Of a DNA stretch of 10,705 nt, positions 1 to 5,600 are shown piece after piece. Source of the DNA: Opitutaceae bacterium (GTDB lineage Bacteria; Verrucomicrobiota; Verrucomicrobiia; Opitutales; Opitutaceae). The DNA lies in assembly GCA_031254955.1 (NCBI GenBank), contig JAIRTK010000450.1, forward strand, positions 1 to 10,705. Reading direction: 5' to 3'. A program made the translations under genes and the position numbers. Each line of letters starts with the position of its first letter. The stretch's first letter is position 1. Below the pieces are notes generated by a model. That model worked only from the letters and a program-made list of their open reading frames with translations, did no database searches and was not told the origin of the DNA.

Positions 1-189
1 AACAGTGGTCACGGTGGCGTCTCGAAAAAATCGAGTCCCACCCAAGCGCAAACCCCGCGCCAAGTCAAATACGAGGCATGAGGCGCGCCTTGTGCCGCGC
101 CCCGTTGACCATGCGGAAATATGCCGCGATTTTTTCAGCGCCGGCTATGATAATGGGAGGAGGCCGGTTTCGCGGCGGCGCGGCGCGGT
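1..189. other. Edge region without a convincing gene
   Basis: This is the stretch beyond the symporter stop codon. In plus frame 1 it reads open from the window edge to a TGA at 79-81, giving a 26-residue polar tail ending KYEA. That could be the last part of a gene converging on the symporter, but the other plus frames are open too and nothing in the tail is recognisable. A small hairpin (CTCGA, five A, TCGAG) lies at about 21-35. On the minus strand past the symporter stop, GCCGCGA pairs with TCGCGGC across a ~40-base loop, which is too loose to call a terminator. Confidence 0.2.
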
Positions 190-1653
190 TTATTCGTGGG
201 GCAGCCCCACCACAAATCCCCGCAGCCGCTCCTTGGCCGGCGCCGGCTCGAACAGGCTGACTGCGTAGCCGGTGACGAACACCACCAGCATCGAGAAAAA
301 CCCATACCAGAGCATCGCCACGCCGGTGCCGAGCCACAGCCAGAGCGCCGAGGCGAAACCGCACAACATGCCGGCAAACGCGCCGCGCGCCGTCACGCGG
401 CGGAACAGCATCCCGGCCAGAAACGTCCCCACGAGACTGCCGCCAAACAGGTTTCCAATCAGGATCGAAGCCTCCAGTATGTTGCCAAACTTGTCCCCGA
501 AGCACGCCATCACCGTCGCCAGCGCGCCGAAGCCGAGCGTGCACCAGCGCCCGGCCCGCACGCCGGGCTTGCGCGGGGTGACGCGCGGCCACACATCGGA
601 CAGCGTCACCGTCGCCATCGAGTTCAACACCGCGCTGATCGTGGACATCGCCGCCGCCAGAATCGCCGCCACCAGCACGCCTTTGACGCCGTGCGGCAAT
701 TCCTCGATTATAAACTTCGGAAAAATATCATTCGGCCCCACGCCCTCGGCGATTTTTTCGGGATTGATTTGATAAAACGCAAACAGCGCCGCGCCGATGA
801 AGAATACGGAAAAGCCCACCGCCGACGCCGCGATCATTGATGTGATCATGGCGATGTTCGACTGCCGGATGCCGGACGTGGTCAGGTAACGCTGCACCTC
901 CGCCTGATCGACGCCGAACTGGCTGAGCGTGAACACCGTCCCGCCAAAAAGCGCGCCGAGGAAGGTGTAGGATTCCGTCAGGCTCCAGGAAAAGTTAAAG
1001 AAATCCAGTTTGCCGTGCCCGCCCGCGATGCTCACGACCGCCGGCACGCCGCCCTCGACTTTATGACAAACCAGGCCCAGCACAAAAATAATCGCGCCAA
1101 TAAAAATGCCCAGTTGGAGCGTGTCCGTCCAGATGACCGCCTTGATGCCGCCCGCCATGGTATAAAGCGCCGTCACCACGCCCACGGCGATGACAATCCC
1201 GTTTGCCGGCAGCCCGACCATGCGCGACAGCACCAGCGCGGGCGCATACATGCAAATCGCCAGATAGCCCGCCTTGAGCAGGAGAAACAACACACTGGCC
1301 ACGAGCTTCACCCGCGCGTCAAAACGCCGTTCGAGATACTCGTAGATTGAATAAACCTGCAACCGGAAAAACATCGGCAATATGACGCCGCAAATGAGGC
1401 CCAGCACCACCGGCATCGCCAGGCGGTATTGGAGGAATTGCAGGTTGCCAGAAAACGCCATGCCGGGGCCGCCCAGAAAGGACGTGGCGCTGACGATCGT
1501 GGCGATCCCGGAAAACGTCGCCGCATACCACGGCACGTTGCGATCTCCCAGAAAGTAGTCTTTCAGCGATTTCTGCCGGCCCGCAAACACGGCGGCCACG
1601 CCGCAGACCATGGAGAAATAGACAAGGAGAATTATATAATCGAGGGTGTTCAT
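190..1653 (-). CDS. Sodium:solute symporter (SSS family), probably sialic acid or related sugar uptake
   Basis: This 487-residue inner-membrane protein would import a solute with sodium. It begins with a membrane helix (residues 4-22) and has about 13 hydrophobic segments, the usual SSS layout and length. Visible family signatures are the TM2 region around SATSFLGGPGMAF (55-67), GGIKAVIWTDTLQ (168-180), FGVDQAEVQRYL (246-257) and the small/hydroxyl-rich helix AAAMSTISAVLNSMA (333-347), which in SSS proteins lines the Na2 sodium site. It lies 16 bp downstream of a mutarotase-like gene on the same strand. That pairing is typical of sialic acid utilisation operons, so sialic acid is the best guess for substrate; sequence alone cannot exclude another sugar. 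The ATG at 1653 puts the first helix right at the N-terminus. There is no clear Shine-Dalgarno, and upstream is an A/T-rich run. Confidence 0.88.
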   Translation of the reverse strand: MNTLDYIILLVYFSMVCGVAAVFAGRQKSLKDYFLGDRNVPWYAATFSGIATIVSATSFLGGPGMAFSGNLQFLQYRLAMPVVLGLICGVILPMFFRLQVYSIYEYLERRFDARVKLVASVLFLLLKAGYLAICMYAPALVLSRMVGLPANGIVIAVGVVTALYTMAGGIKAVIWTDTLQLGIFIGAIIFVLGLVCHKVEGGVPAVVSIAGGHGKLDFFNFSWSLTESYTFLGALFGGTVFTLSQFGVDQAEVQRYLTTSGIRQSNIAMITSMIAASAVGFSVFFIGAALFAFYQINPEKIAEGVGPNDIFPKFIIEELPHGVKGVLVAAILAAAMSTISAVLNSMATVTLSDVWPRVTPRKPGVRAGRWCTLGFGALATVMACFGDKFGNILEASILIGNLFGGSLVGTFLAGMLFRRVTARGAFAGMLCGFASALWLWLGTGVAMLWYGFFSMLVVFVTGYAVSLFEPAPAKERLRGFVVGLPHE

Positions 1654-1669
1654 GAAAAATGTTTTTTAT

Positions 1670-3367
1670 TCACCGCAAAGGCGCGGAGGCCGCCGGGGGA
1701 GGCGCGGACGGGAACCCATTTGTTACGATTCTTGCGTCTTGGCGGCGGGTTTGCCGGGTTGCTTTTTCCATTATATAAACAGTGCGCGTCCGGAGGCCGG
1801 GCGCCGGCTCCCCGCCGGCCACGAGCCAGCGTCCGCCCAGATCCGCCACCGCCGCGGACACCGCGCCGAGGGGCATCCTGCCGGCGGCGCGCCATTGGTT
1901 TGCGCCCGCGTCGTAGAGCGCCATGTGGTCCGGCAGGGCGGGGGCCGGATGGGCGTCCGGCCCCGTCACCCGCGCGAGGTGGCTTCCGTCGGAGCCGCCC
2001 ATCACGACCATCTCGCCGGCGCCCGTGCGCGCCGCCGCGGGCAGCAGCGCGCGCCAGGGCAGCGGCGCGGCGGGCGCCCACGCGCCGGTTTCAAAATCAT
2101 AGGAAAAACCGTCCGCAAGGTAGTCCGTTTCCACCACGCGGCCCGCGGCCTCCGCCCGCCCTCCGAACACAAACAGCCGCTCGCCCGTGCCCGCGCGCAG
2201 CACCGCCGCCGCCGCGCCGCAGCGCGGCGTGCCCGGCAAGGGCGGCAGCTCGCGCCAGGCCGCGCCGGCTTCCCCGCCCGTCGCGGCGGCCAGGTCGAGC
2301 CGCATGAGCCGGCGCGACGCGCGCCCGCTATTTTCTCCGCCGATAATATAGAGTTTTCCGTCCCGGCAAACGGCGGCGGCGTTGGCGACCGGCTCCGGCA
2401 GCGGCGGGAGCGGCGTCCGCGCAACACGGCCCGCGTCCCCGTCCCATTTTAATAAAAACACGTCCGCGACCGGGCCGGCCTCGCTGTTTCCGCCCATGAC
2501 CACAACCCCGTGCTCCGTCGTGACCGACGCGCCCTCGCCGAGGCCGGCGGGCAGCGCCGCCGCGTCGATTTCCCAAGCCGCGCCTGCGGGGGCGTCGGCG
2601 GGGCGCGTGAACACACGGCGCGCATATTCTTTTTTCCCGCCCTGGCTTGCGGGCACGGGGAAATACGAGCCGCCGGCGAGGATGACGCGTCCGTGGCTCA
2701 GTCCGGCATACATGCCTTTCAATCCGCCCGGCGCCGGAAGGTCGGCGTGGCGTGCCCAAGTGAAGTCCGGGGAGGTTTTCGCGGCGGCGGTTTCGGACAA
2801 TTCAAGCCGCGCGCTCGTGATCAAGTTTTTCTCCGGCTCCTCGCGGTCTTGCTCGCCGTCTTCCTCGCGGGGTTCCTCGCTGTTTTTTATATAATTGACG
2901 TTACGCAACTGAAGTCTTGTCAGGCGGGACGGCGTCCCCGTCGCTCCGCGCGCGTCAACGCTGATGTTGCGCGGAGGGGTCTCCGGGGAGCGCACGCGTC
3001 TCGCGTGCCGGCTTGGGCGTCCTGCCCAAGCCATGCTGCCGGAGGGCATTTGGCGAGACGCCGAATACAGCACGAGAGACGCGTGCGCTCCACGGCGCGG
3101 ACAATCTCTCTGCCTCCGCGCAACCTCAGTTATATAAGTGGCCGCGACAAACGCGTTGTCCGGCAACAGCACCGCGGACGGATGCCCGTGACATTGGGCG
3201 GCGGCGTCTTGCGCGGCCACGGCCCGCCGCGATGTCTCCCCGGACCAATCCACTGCCGGCAACAAAAACGCATCGGTTGACGGGAGCACGGACGCGGAGA
3301 ACGCGCGGCTGCCGGCCAACAGGCACACGGCGGATGCGATGAAGGGATGTTTTTTGAAAAAACGCAT
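1670..3367 (-). CDS. Kelch-repeat sialic acid mutarotase (NanM/YjhT-like, cyclically permuted type) with a chimeric N-terminus
   Basis: From about residue 201 onward this is a six-bladed kelch propeller. It starts at FTWARHADLPAPGGLKGMY and AGGSYFP (231-237), then MGGNS, YIIGGE, FVFGGR, VMGGSD and VAGGEP, one Gly-Gly pair per blade. This matches the cyclically permuted relatives of E. coli NanM, which interconvert sialic acid anomers outside the cytoplasm. The first 200 residues are not mutarotase. Residues 1-25 are a signal peptide (MRFFKKHP, hydrophobic core, probable cut after AFSA), 36-78 resemble a sialidase N-terminus, ~79-160 are encoded by a palindromic repeat element, and 161-181 are a charged stretch from a 12-bp tandem repeat. 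After about residue 532 the last ~33 residues look like translated intergenic sequence. The frame is open throughout, so a secreted fusion is possible. A shorter product from an internal TTG at residue 182 (Leu in NLITS) cannot be excluded. The symporter follows 16 bp later. Confidence 0.75.
   Translation of the reverse strand: MRFFKKHPFIASAVCLLAGSRAFSASVLPSTDAFLLPAVDWSGETSRRAVAAQDAAAQCHGHPSAVLLPDNAFVAATYITEVARRQRDCPRRGAHASLVLYSASRQMPSGSMAWAGRPSRHARRVRSPETPPRNISVDARGATGTPSRLTRLQLRNVNYIKNSEEPREEDGEQDREEPEKNLITSARLELSETAAAKTSPDFTWARHADLPAPGGLKGMYAGLSHGRVILAGGSYFPVPASQGGKKEYARRVFTRPADAPAGAAWEIDAAALPAGLGEGASVTTEHGVVVMGGNSEAGPVADVFLLKWDGDAGRVARTPLPPLPEPVANAAAVCRDGKLYIIGGENSGRASRRLMRLDLAAATGGEAGAAWRELPPLPGTPRCGAAAAVLRAGTGERLFVFGGRAEAAGRVVETDYLADGFSYDFETGAWAPAAPLPWRALLPAAARTGAGEMVVMGGSDGSHLARVTGPDAHPAPALPDHMALYDAGANQWRAAGRMPLGAVSAAVADLGGRWLVAGGEPAPGLRTRTVYIMEKATRQTRRQDARIVTNGFPSAPPPAASAPLR
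2840..2887. repeat. 12-bp tandem repeat, four copies
   Basis: Four consecutive 12-base units run CTCGCGGTCTTG, CTCGCCGTCTTC, CTCGCGGGGTTC and CTCGCTGTTTTT with no spacing. They abut the TTATATAA end of the palindromic element. On the coding minus strand they give a Glu/Asp/Arg-rich stretch (residues ~161-176 of the fused mutarotase). On the plus strand they would give a Leu-Ala-Val/Phe helix. The acidic stretch is therefore probably a by-product of the repeat, not a designed linker. Confidence 0.7.
2887..3137. repeat. 251-bp palindromic, MITE-like element with TTATATAA ends
   Basis: Both ends carry the self-complementary octamer TTATATAA. Read inward, the termini are TTATATAATTGACGTTACGC (2887-2906) and TTATATAACTGAGGTTGCGC (reverse of 3118-3137), 17 of 20 identical. 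Inside are nested inverted repeats: 2961-2977 with 3113-3129 (16 of 17), 2988-3008 with 3070-3090 (20 of 21), and a perfect 9-bp stem GGCTTGGGC/GCCCAAGCC at 3010-3018/3024-3032. No protein of its own is evident. The octamers are 243 bp apart, a multiple of three, so the surrounding minus-strand frame stays open. It could be a non-autonomous transposon whose target duplication is TTATATAA, or a large REP/BIME-type hairpin. Confidence 0.72.
3130..3367 (-). pseudogene. Remnant of a secreted sialidase N-terminus, now the leader of the mutarotase frame
   Basis: Residues 36-78 of the fused frame read LPAVDWSGETSRRAV, then GHPSAVLLPDNAFVAATY. The pattern (a D-x-S-x-E-x-x-R start, a Gly-His-Pro triplet and a LLPD turn followed by an FAV/W-like strand) is what I know from the first beta strands of bacterial exo-sialidases, where it usually reads GHPTTVLLPDG. 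In those enzymes several hundred further residues with Asp-box repeats follow. Here the match stops at the TTATATAA end of the palindromic element and nothing sialidase-like appears afterwards. A sialidase next to a mutarotase and symporter would fit the operon. The recognition is from memory of the family, so confidence is moderate. Confidence 0.42.
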
Positions 3368-3503
3368 GAGCGGGCAAAGCCGGGGAGAATATCAGGCTGC
3401 ATGGACACAAATCCAGACGAGGCGGACAAACACCATGTATCGGTATCCCAAGGAGACCGCCCCGTGGCGAACGCCCCGCCGTCCGCGCCTCAAAGTGGCG
3501 CCA

Positions 3504-3630
3504 CTCCCTCTTTCCTCTTTCTTCCTTTCTCCTTCCCGCTTTCTCTTTCGTCAGGAACAGGCAAGAAATCCCAAATGAAGCGAAAAGTCTGACAAGAGGA
3601 ATGAGAAAGAGGAAGGGAAAGAATAAAGAG
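3504..3630. repeat. Mirrored polypyrimidine and polypurine tracts
   Basis: Positions 3504-3550 are almost pure pyrimidine (only two G in 47 bases). Positions 3594-3630 are almost pure purine (only two T in 37 bases). The tracts face each other with GTCAG (3550-3554) pairing to CTGAC (3589-3593) around a 34-base loop, so the whole can fold as a long imperfect hairpin. Such sequence can also form triplex DNA. No coding function is seen. Confidence 0.55.
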
Positions 3631-3683
3631 CTGCCGTTACGGGGTGCGATTCAAAGTGGAGTCAGAATCAAAAGGGATGAGTC

Positions 3684-3849
3684 AGGACGCTCGCGCAAGG
3701 AGCGGCGGCGTCCCGCCGCCGGACGAGGCGAAAGCCTCGCCCGTTTGAGTTGAACCTGAGCTGCGCGAAAACCCGCGTATAAAGGGTGCTCGCGTTGCTC
3801 GCGTCCGGCGGCGGGACGCCGCCGCTCTTTGCGCGAGCGCGAGCGTCCT
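3684..3849. repeat. Long inverted repeat with ~42-48 bp arms
   Basis: The left arm 3684-3725 (starting AGGACGCTCGCGCAAGGAGC) and the right arm 3802-3849 (ending GCGAGCGTCCT) are near-perfect reverse complements, apart from a 6-base insertion (an extra CTCGCG-type unit) in the right arm and a single mismatch in the AAGGAGC/GCTCTTT segment. Each arm also holds its own small palindrome around GGCGGCGTCCCGCCGCC. Just inside the left arm is a tight hairpin CGAGGC-GAAA-GCCTCG (3724-3739). Weaker similarity continues outward (TTCAAAGT at 3650-3657 against ACTTTGAA at 3861-3868), so the element may extend to about 3648-3875. It is typical of dispersed palindromic elements; whether other copies exist cannot be seen here. 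Confidence 0.72.
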
Positions 3850-3962
3850 GGGGTGATTCGACTTTGAACTGCACCTGAATAAAAAGCGGTATCCTGCAAG
3901 TATCTCTACTTTGTTAATAGAGGTTTGTTCATTGAGGCTAAGCGGACGGCTGGCGGGATTGA

Positions 3963-4077
3963 GTGGCATGGGCATCCTCGCCCATATGGCCGGAGGAAGG
4001 GCGCGGCGGGGTTTGCGGCGCGGAGCGCCGCCCACGGGCGAGTCGCCCGTGCCACCCGATCGGACGCCCGTGCCACG
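3963..4077. repeat. REP-like palindromes of the GTGGCAYGGGC type
   Basis: The unit GTGGCATGGGCATCCTCGCC begins at 3963 and contains a 6-bp stem ATGGGC/GCCCAT (3968-3973/3980-3985). An inverted copy lies at 4033-4055 and has a perfect 9-bp palindrome CACGGGCGA-G-TCGCCCGTG (4033-4051) followed by CCAC. A third, shortened inverted copy GACGCCCGTGCCAC lies at ~4063-4076. Two opposed units with a partial third resemble a BIME. I have seen similar CGGGCGA/TCGCCCG intergenic motifs in Verrucomicrobia and Planctomycetes. Confidence 0.6.
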
Positions 4078-4149
4078 CATCGGTCACATCGGACCAGCCG
4101 GACCAGTCGGCCCGATAGGATCGATCGTTCCTATCGGGCCTATCAGGCC
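4078..4149. repeat. Degenerate 9-bp tandem array (8 units) with an embedded 12-bp hairpin
   Basis: The sequence runs in 9-base steps: CATCGGTCA, CATCGGACC, AGCCGGACC, AGTCGGCCC, GATAGGATC, GATCGTTCC, TATCGGGCC, TATCAGGCC. The second half is partly the reverse complement of the first, giving a perfect 12-bp stem GGCCCGATAGGA (4109-4120) with TCCTATCGGGCC (4129-4140) around an 8-base loop. One frame on each strand reads as Gly-Pro-X: GPAGPVGPIG on plus and GPIGTIDPIGPTGPAGP on minus. Neither lies in a convincing gene. No T-run follows, so I do not call a terminator. Confidence 0.6.
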
Positions 4150-4159
4150 ACTCCTTTTG

Positions 4160-4192
4160 TCTCGCTGGCATCTCGTTGGCGTCTCGCTGGCG
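4160..4192. repeat. 11-bp tandem repeat, three copies
   Basis: Three adjacent units are seen: TCTCGCTGGCA, TCTCGTTGGCG, TCTCGCTGGCG. They lie between the 9-bp array and the candidate promoter of the efflux operon. Direct repeats this close to a promoter could be regulator sites, but nothing else supports this and they may be plain repeat DNA. Confidence 0.5.
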
Positions 4193-4204
4193 CGGGAAGC
4201 TTTC

Positions 4205-4229
4205 TTTACAATTTTTCCCTCTTTATAAT
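4205..4229 (+). promoter_or_regulatory. Candidate promoter of the efflux operon
   Basis: A perfect -10 type TATAAT (4224-4229) sits in a local A/T-rich stretch, ~178 bp before the adaptor start. The best -35 match, TTTACA at 4205-4210, leaves only a 13-bp spacer, which is too short for a normal sigma-70 promoter. At 17 bp there is only a poor match. A long 5' leader containing the downstream hairpin would result. Confidence 0.25.
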
Positions 4230-4343
4230 TTCTCCTCCCTCACATTTTTTGTGCTCTTGCATCTTTGTAGTGGATTTATCGGTTCCTTTTTGCCGCGCAC
4301 GAATGGCGCAACTTTTGTCCGGGAGCCTCGTCCTTTCTTTTTT

Positions 4344-4387
4344 CCGGCTCCGCCGCAACCGGCGGTTGCGAGCCGGTTCCTTTTTCG
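4344..4387 (+). terminator. GC hairpin followed by a T-tract in the leader of the efflux operon
   Basis: CCGGCTC (4344-4350) pairs with GAGCCGG (4370-4376). Inside, GCAACCG (4355-4361) pairs with CGGTTGC (4363-4369), leaving only CGCC (4351-4354) as a bulge. A T-rich run TTCCTTTTT follows at 4377-4385. This looks like an intrinsic terminator but stands only ~20 bp before the adaptor ATG. It could end upstream transcription or attenuate the operon. Confidence 0.4.
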
Positions 4388-4406
4388 TCCCAAATAAATT
4401 CTCCCA

Positions 4407-5600
4407 ATGATTCTGTTTCGCCTCTCCAAGTCCGCCTTTGCCACCGGCATCGGGGCGCTTGTTTTGTTCTCATTCGCCGGATGCAAAAAAAAATCCGCCC
4501 AAAACACCGTCGCCGCGCCCACAGTCCGCGCGCAACCCGTCGAGGTCGTGGCCATCGAGAAACGCGACCTGATCGAGACGCTCCAGCTCGTCGGCTCGCT
4601 CGCGCCCAATGAAACCGCGCAAATCCGCGCCGAAATCGCCGGCCAGGTGCGCGAGGTGTTGTTCGACGAAGGCCAGCCGGTGAAAAAAGGGCAGATTCTC
4701 CTGCGCATCGACGACTCCGAGCTGCGCGCCCAACTCGCGCAAGCCGAGGCGCGTTTCGAGCTTGCCACGCAAAACCTCCGCCGCACCGAGGACCTCATCA
4801 CGCAGAAATTCATCTCGCAGGCCGACGCCGACCAGACCCGCTCCGACTACAACGCCGCCAGGGCCGAACTCCAGCTGCTCCGCGTGCGCCTCGACAAAAT
4901 GGAAATCAAGGCGCCCTTCGACGGCATCGCGGGCGCGCGCACCGTCTCGCCCGGCGACTACGTGAGCGCCTCGGCCACCGCCCCGCCGATCACCACGATC
5001 GACGACCTGAGCCGCTTGAAAATCGAGTTTCAGGTGCCCGAACGCTACAGCCTGCGCGTGCGGCACGGCACGCATTTCCACGTGCGGGCGCGCACGCCGG
5101 ACGGCGAGGACTCGGCGAGCGGCGAAGTCTATTTCGCCTCGGTGATCATCGACCGCGCCACGCGCTCGGTGCAGGTGAAAGGCTACGTGGACAACGCGCC
5201 GGTCTGGTTCCGCCCCGGCATGTTTGCGAACGTCGAACTTGAGCTGGCCACCCACGCCGGCGTGCTCACCGTGCCCGAAGGCGCCATCCTCATCACCACT
5301 GAAGGCGGCTCCCAAATCGTCATCGTCCGCGAACGCGACGGCGGCCACTTCGCCGACTTCGTGCCCATCGAAATGGGCATGAGGGAACGCGGCCTCGTCG
5401 AAATCACCACGCGCCAAAAAATAACCAACAACAACGCCACTGCCCCCGCCACCCCCACCCTTGAGGCCGGCCTGAAAGTCGTCGCCTCCGGCGTCGGCGC
5501 GCTCATCCTTTACCAAGACGGCAAACTCGAACCCCGCCCCCTGCGCAAAGAATTCGCCCTCGGCGGAATCGAAACCGACGCGGAGGGCGCTCGCAAATGA
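4407..5600 (+). CDS. RND efflux periplasmic adaptor (membrane fusion lipoprotein)
   Basis: This 397-residue adaptor would link an inner-membrane RND pump to an outer-membrane channel. A lipoprotein signal is visible: basic start, hydrophobic core and the lipobox FAGC, with the acylated Cys at residue 26. The two lipoyl half-motifs are GQVREVLFDEGQPVKKGQIL (79-98) and IKAPFDGIAGARTVSPGDYV (167-186). They flank an alpha-helical hairpin (~105-165) rich in Ala, Gln, Glu and Arg, and a beta-barrel (~205-285) and membrane-proximal domain follow. Length and order fit the AcrA/MexA class. Its TGA overlaps the permease ATG (ATGA), so the two are translationally coupled. The start lacks a Shine-Dalgarno but gives a complete lipoprotein signal. 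A GC hairpin with a T-tract lies just upstream. Residues ~345-355 (NNNATAPATPT) form a low-complexity insert near the C-terminus. Confidence 0.92.
   Translation: MILFRLSKSAFATGIGALVLFSFAGCKKKSAQNTVAAPTVRAQPVEVVAIEKRDLIETLQLVGSLAPNETAQIRAEIAGQVREVLFDEGQPVKKGQILLRIDDSELRAQLAQAEARFELATQNLRRTEDLITQKFISQADADQTRSDYNAARAELQLLRVRLDKMEIKAPFDGIAGARTVSPGDYVSASATAPPITTIDDLSRLKIEFQVPERYSLRVRHGTHFHVRARTPDGEDSASGEVYFASVIIDRATRSVQVKGYVDNAPVWFRPGMFANVELELATHAGVLTVPEGAILITTEGGSQIVIVRERDGGHFADFVPIEMGMRERGLVEITTRQKITNNNATAPATPTLEAGLKVVASGVGALILYQDGKLEPRPLRKEFALGGIETDAEGARK

Larger units (their letters stand above)
3368..4406. other. About 1 kb gene-poor, repeat-rich intergenic region
   Basis: No frame here shows a recognisable protein. 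Going left to right it contains the 5' flank of the mutarotase unit (3368-3500, no clear promoter), a mirrored pyrimidine/purine tract (3504-3630), a long inverted repeat (3684-3849), an A/T-richer quiet stretch (~3880-3955), REP-like palindromes (3963-4077), a 9-bp tandem array (4078-4149), a 3x11-bp tandem (4160-4192), a candidate -10 box (4224-4229) and a GC hairpin just before the efflux adaptor. It separates divergent units: the mutarotase/symporter pair on minus and the efflux operon on plus. Confidence 0.6.

Noticed and set aside
1632..1778. A second TTATATAA-bounded mobile element
   Set aside because: No inverted repeats extend beyond the octamers, and one octamer lies in ordinary symporter coding sequence.
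1429..2452. Plus-strand Arg/Pro/Ala-rich frames over the mutarotase
   Set aside because: Low complexity and opposite to a clear kelch propeller.
4109..4149. Intrinsic terminator at the 12-bp stem
   Set aside because: The stem is perfect, but no T-run follows and the stem is explained by the tandem array.
3684..4192. Possible CRISPR-like array
   Set aside because: The repeats are inverted or immediately tandem, with no regular unique spacers, and no cas genes are present.
3911..4228. Plus-strand frame with a collagen-like stretch
   Set aside because: Only ~8 short triplet units come from a 9-bp tandem array, flanked by REP palindromes. The reverse strand gives the same pattern, so it is not a credible gene.
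4470..5516. 348-residue frame antisense to the adaptor
   Set aside because: Shadow of the adaptor codons (Val/Asp/Gly/His-rich), while the sense frame is a clear membrane fusion protein.
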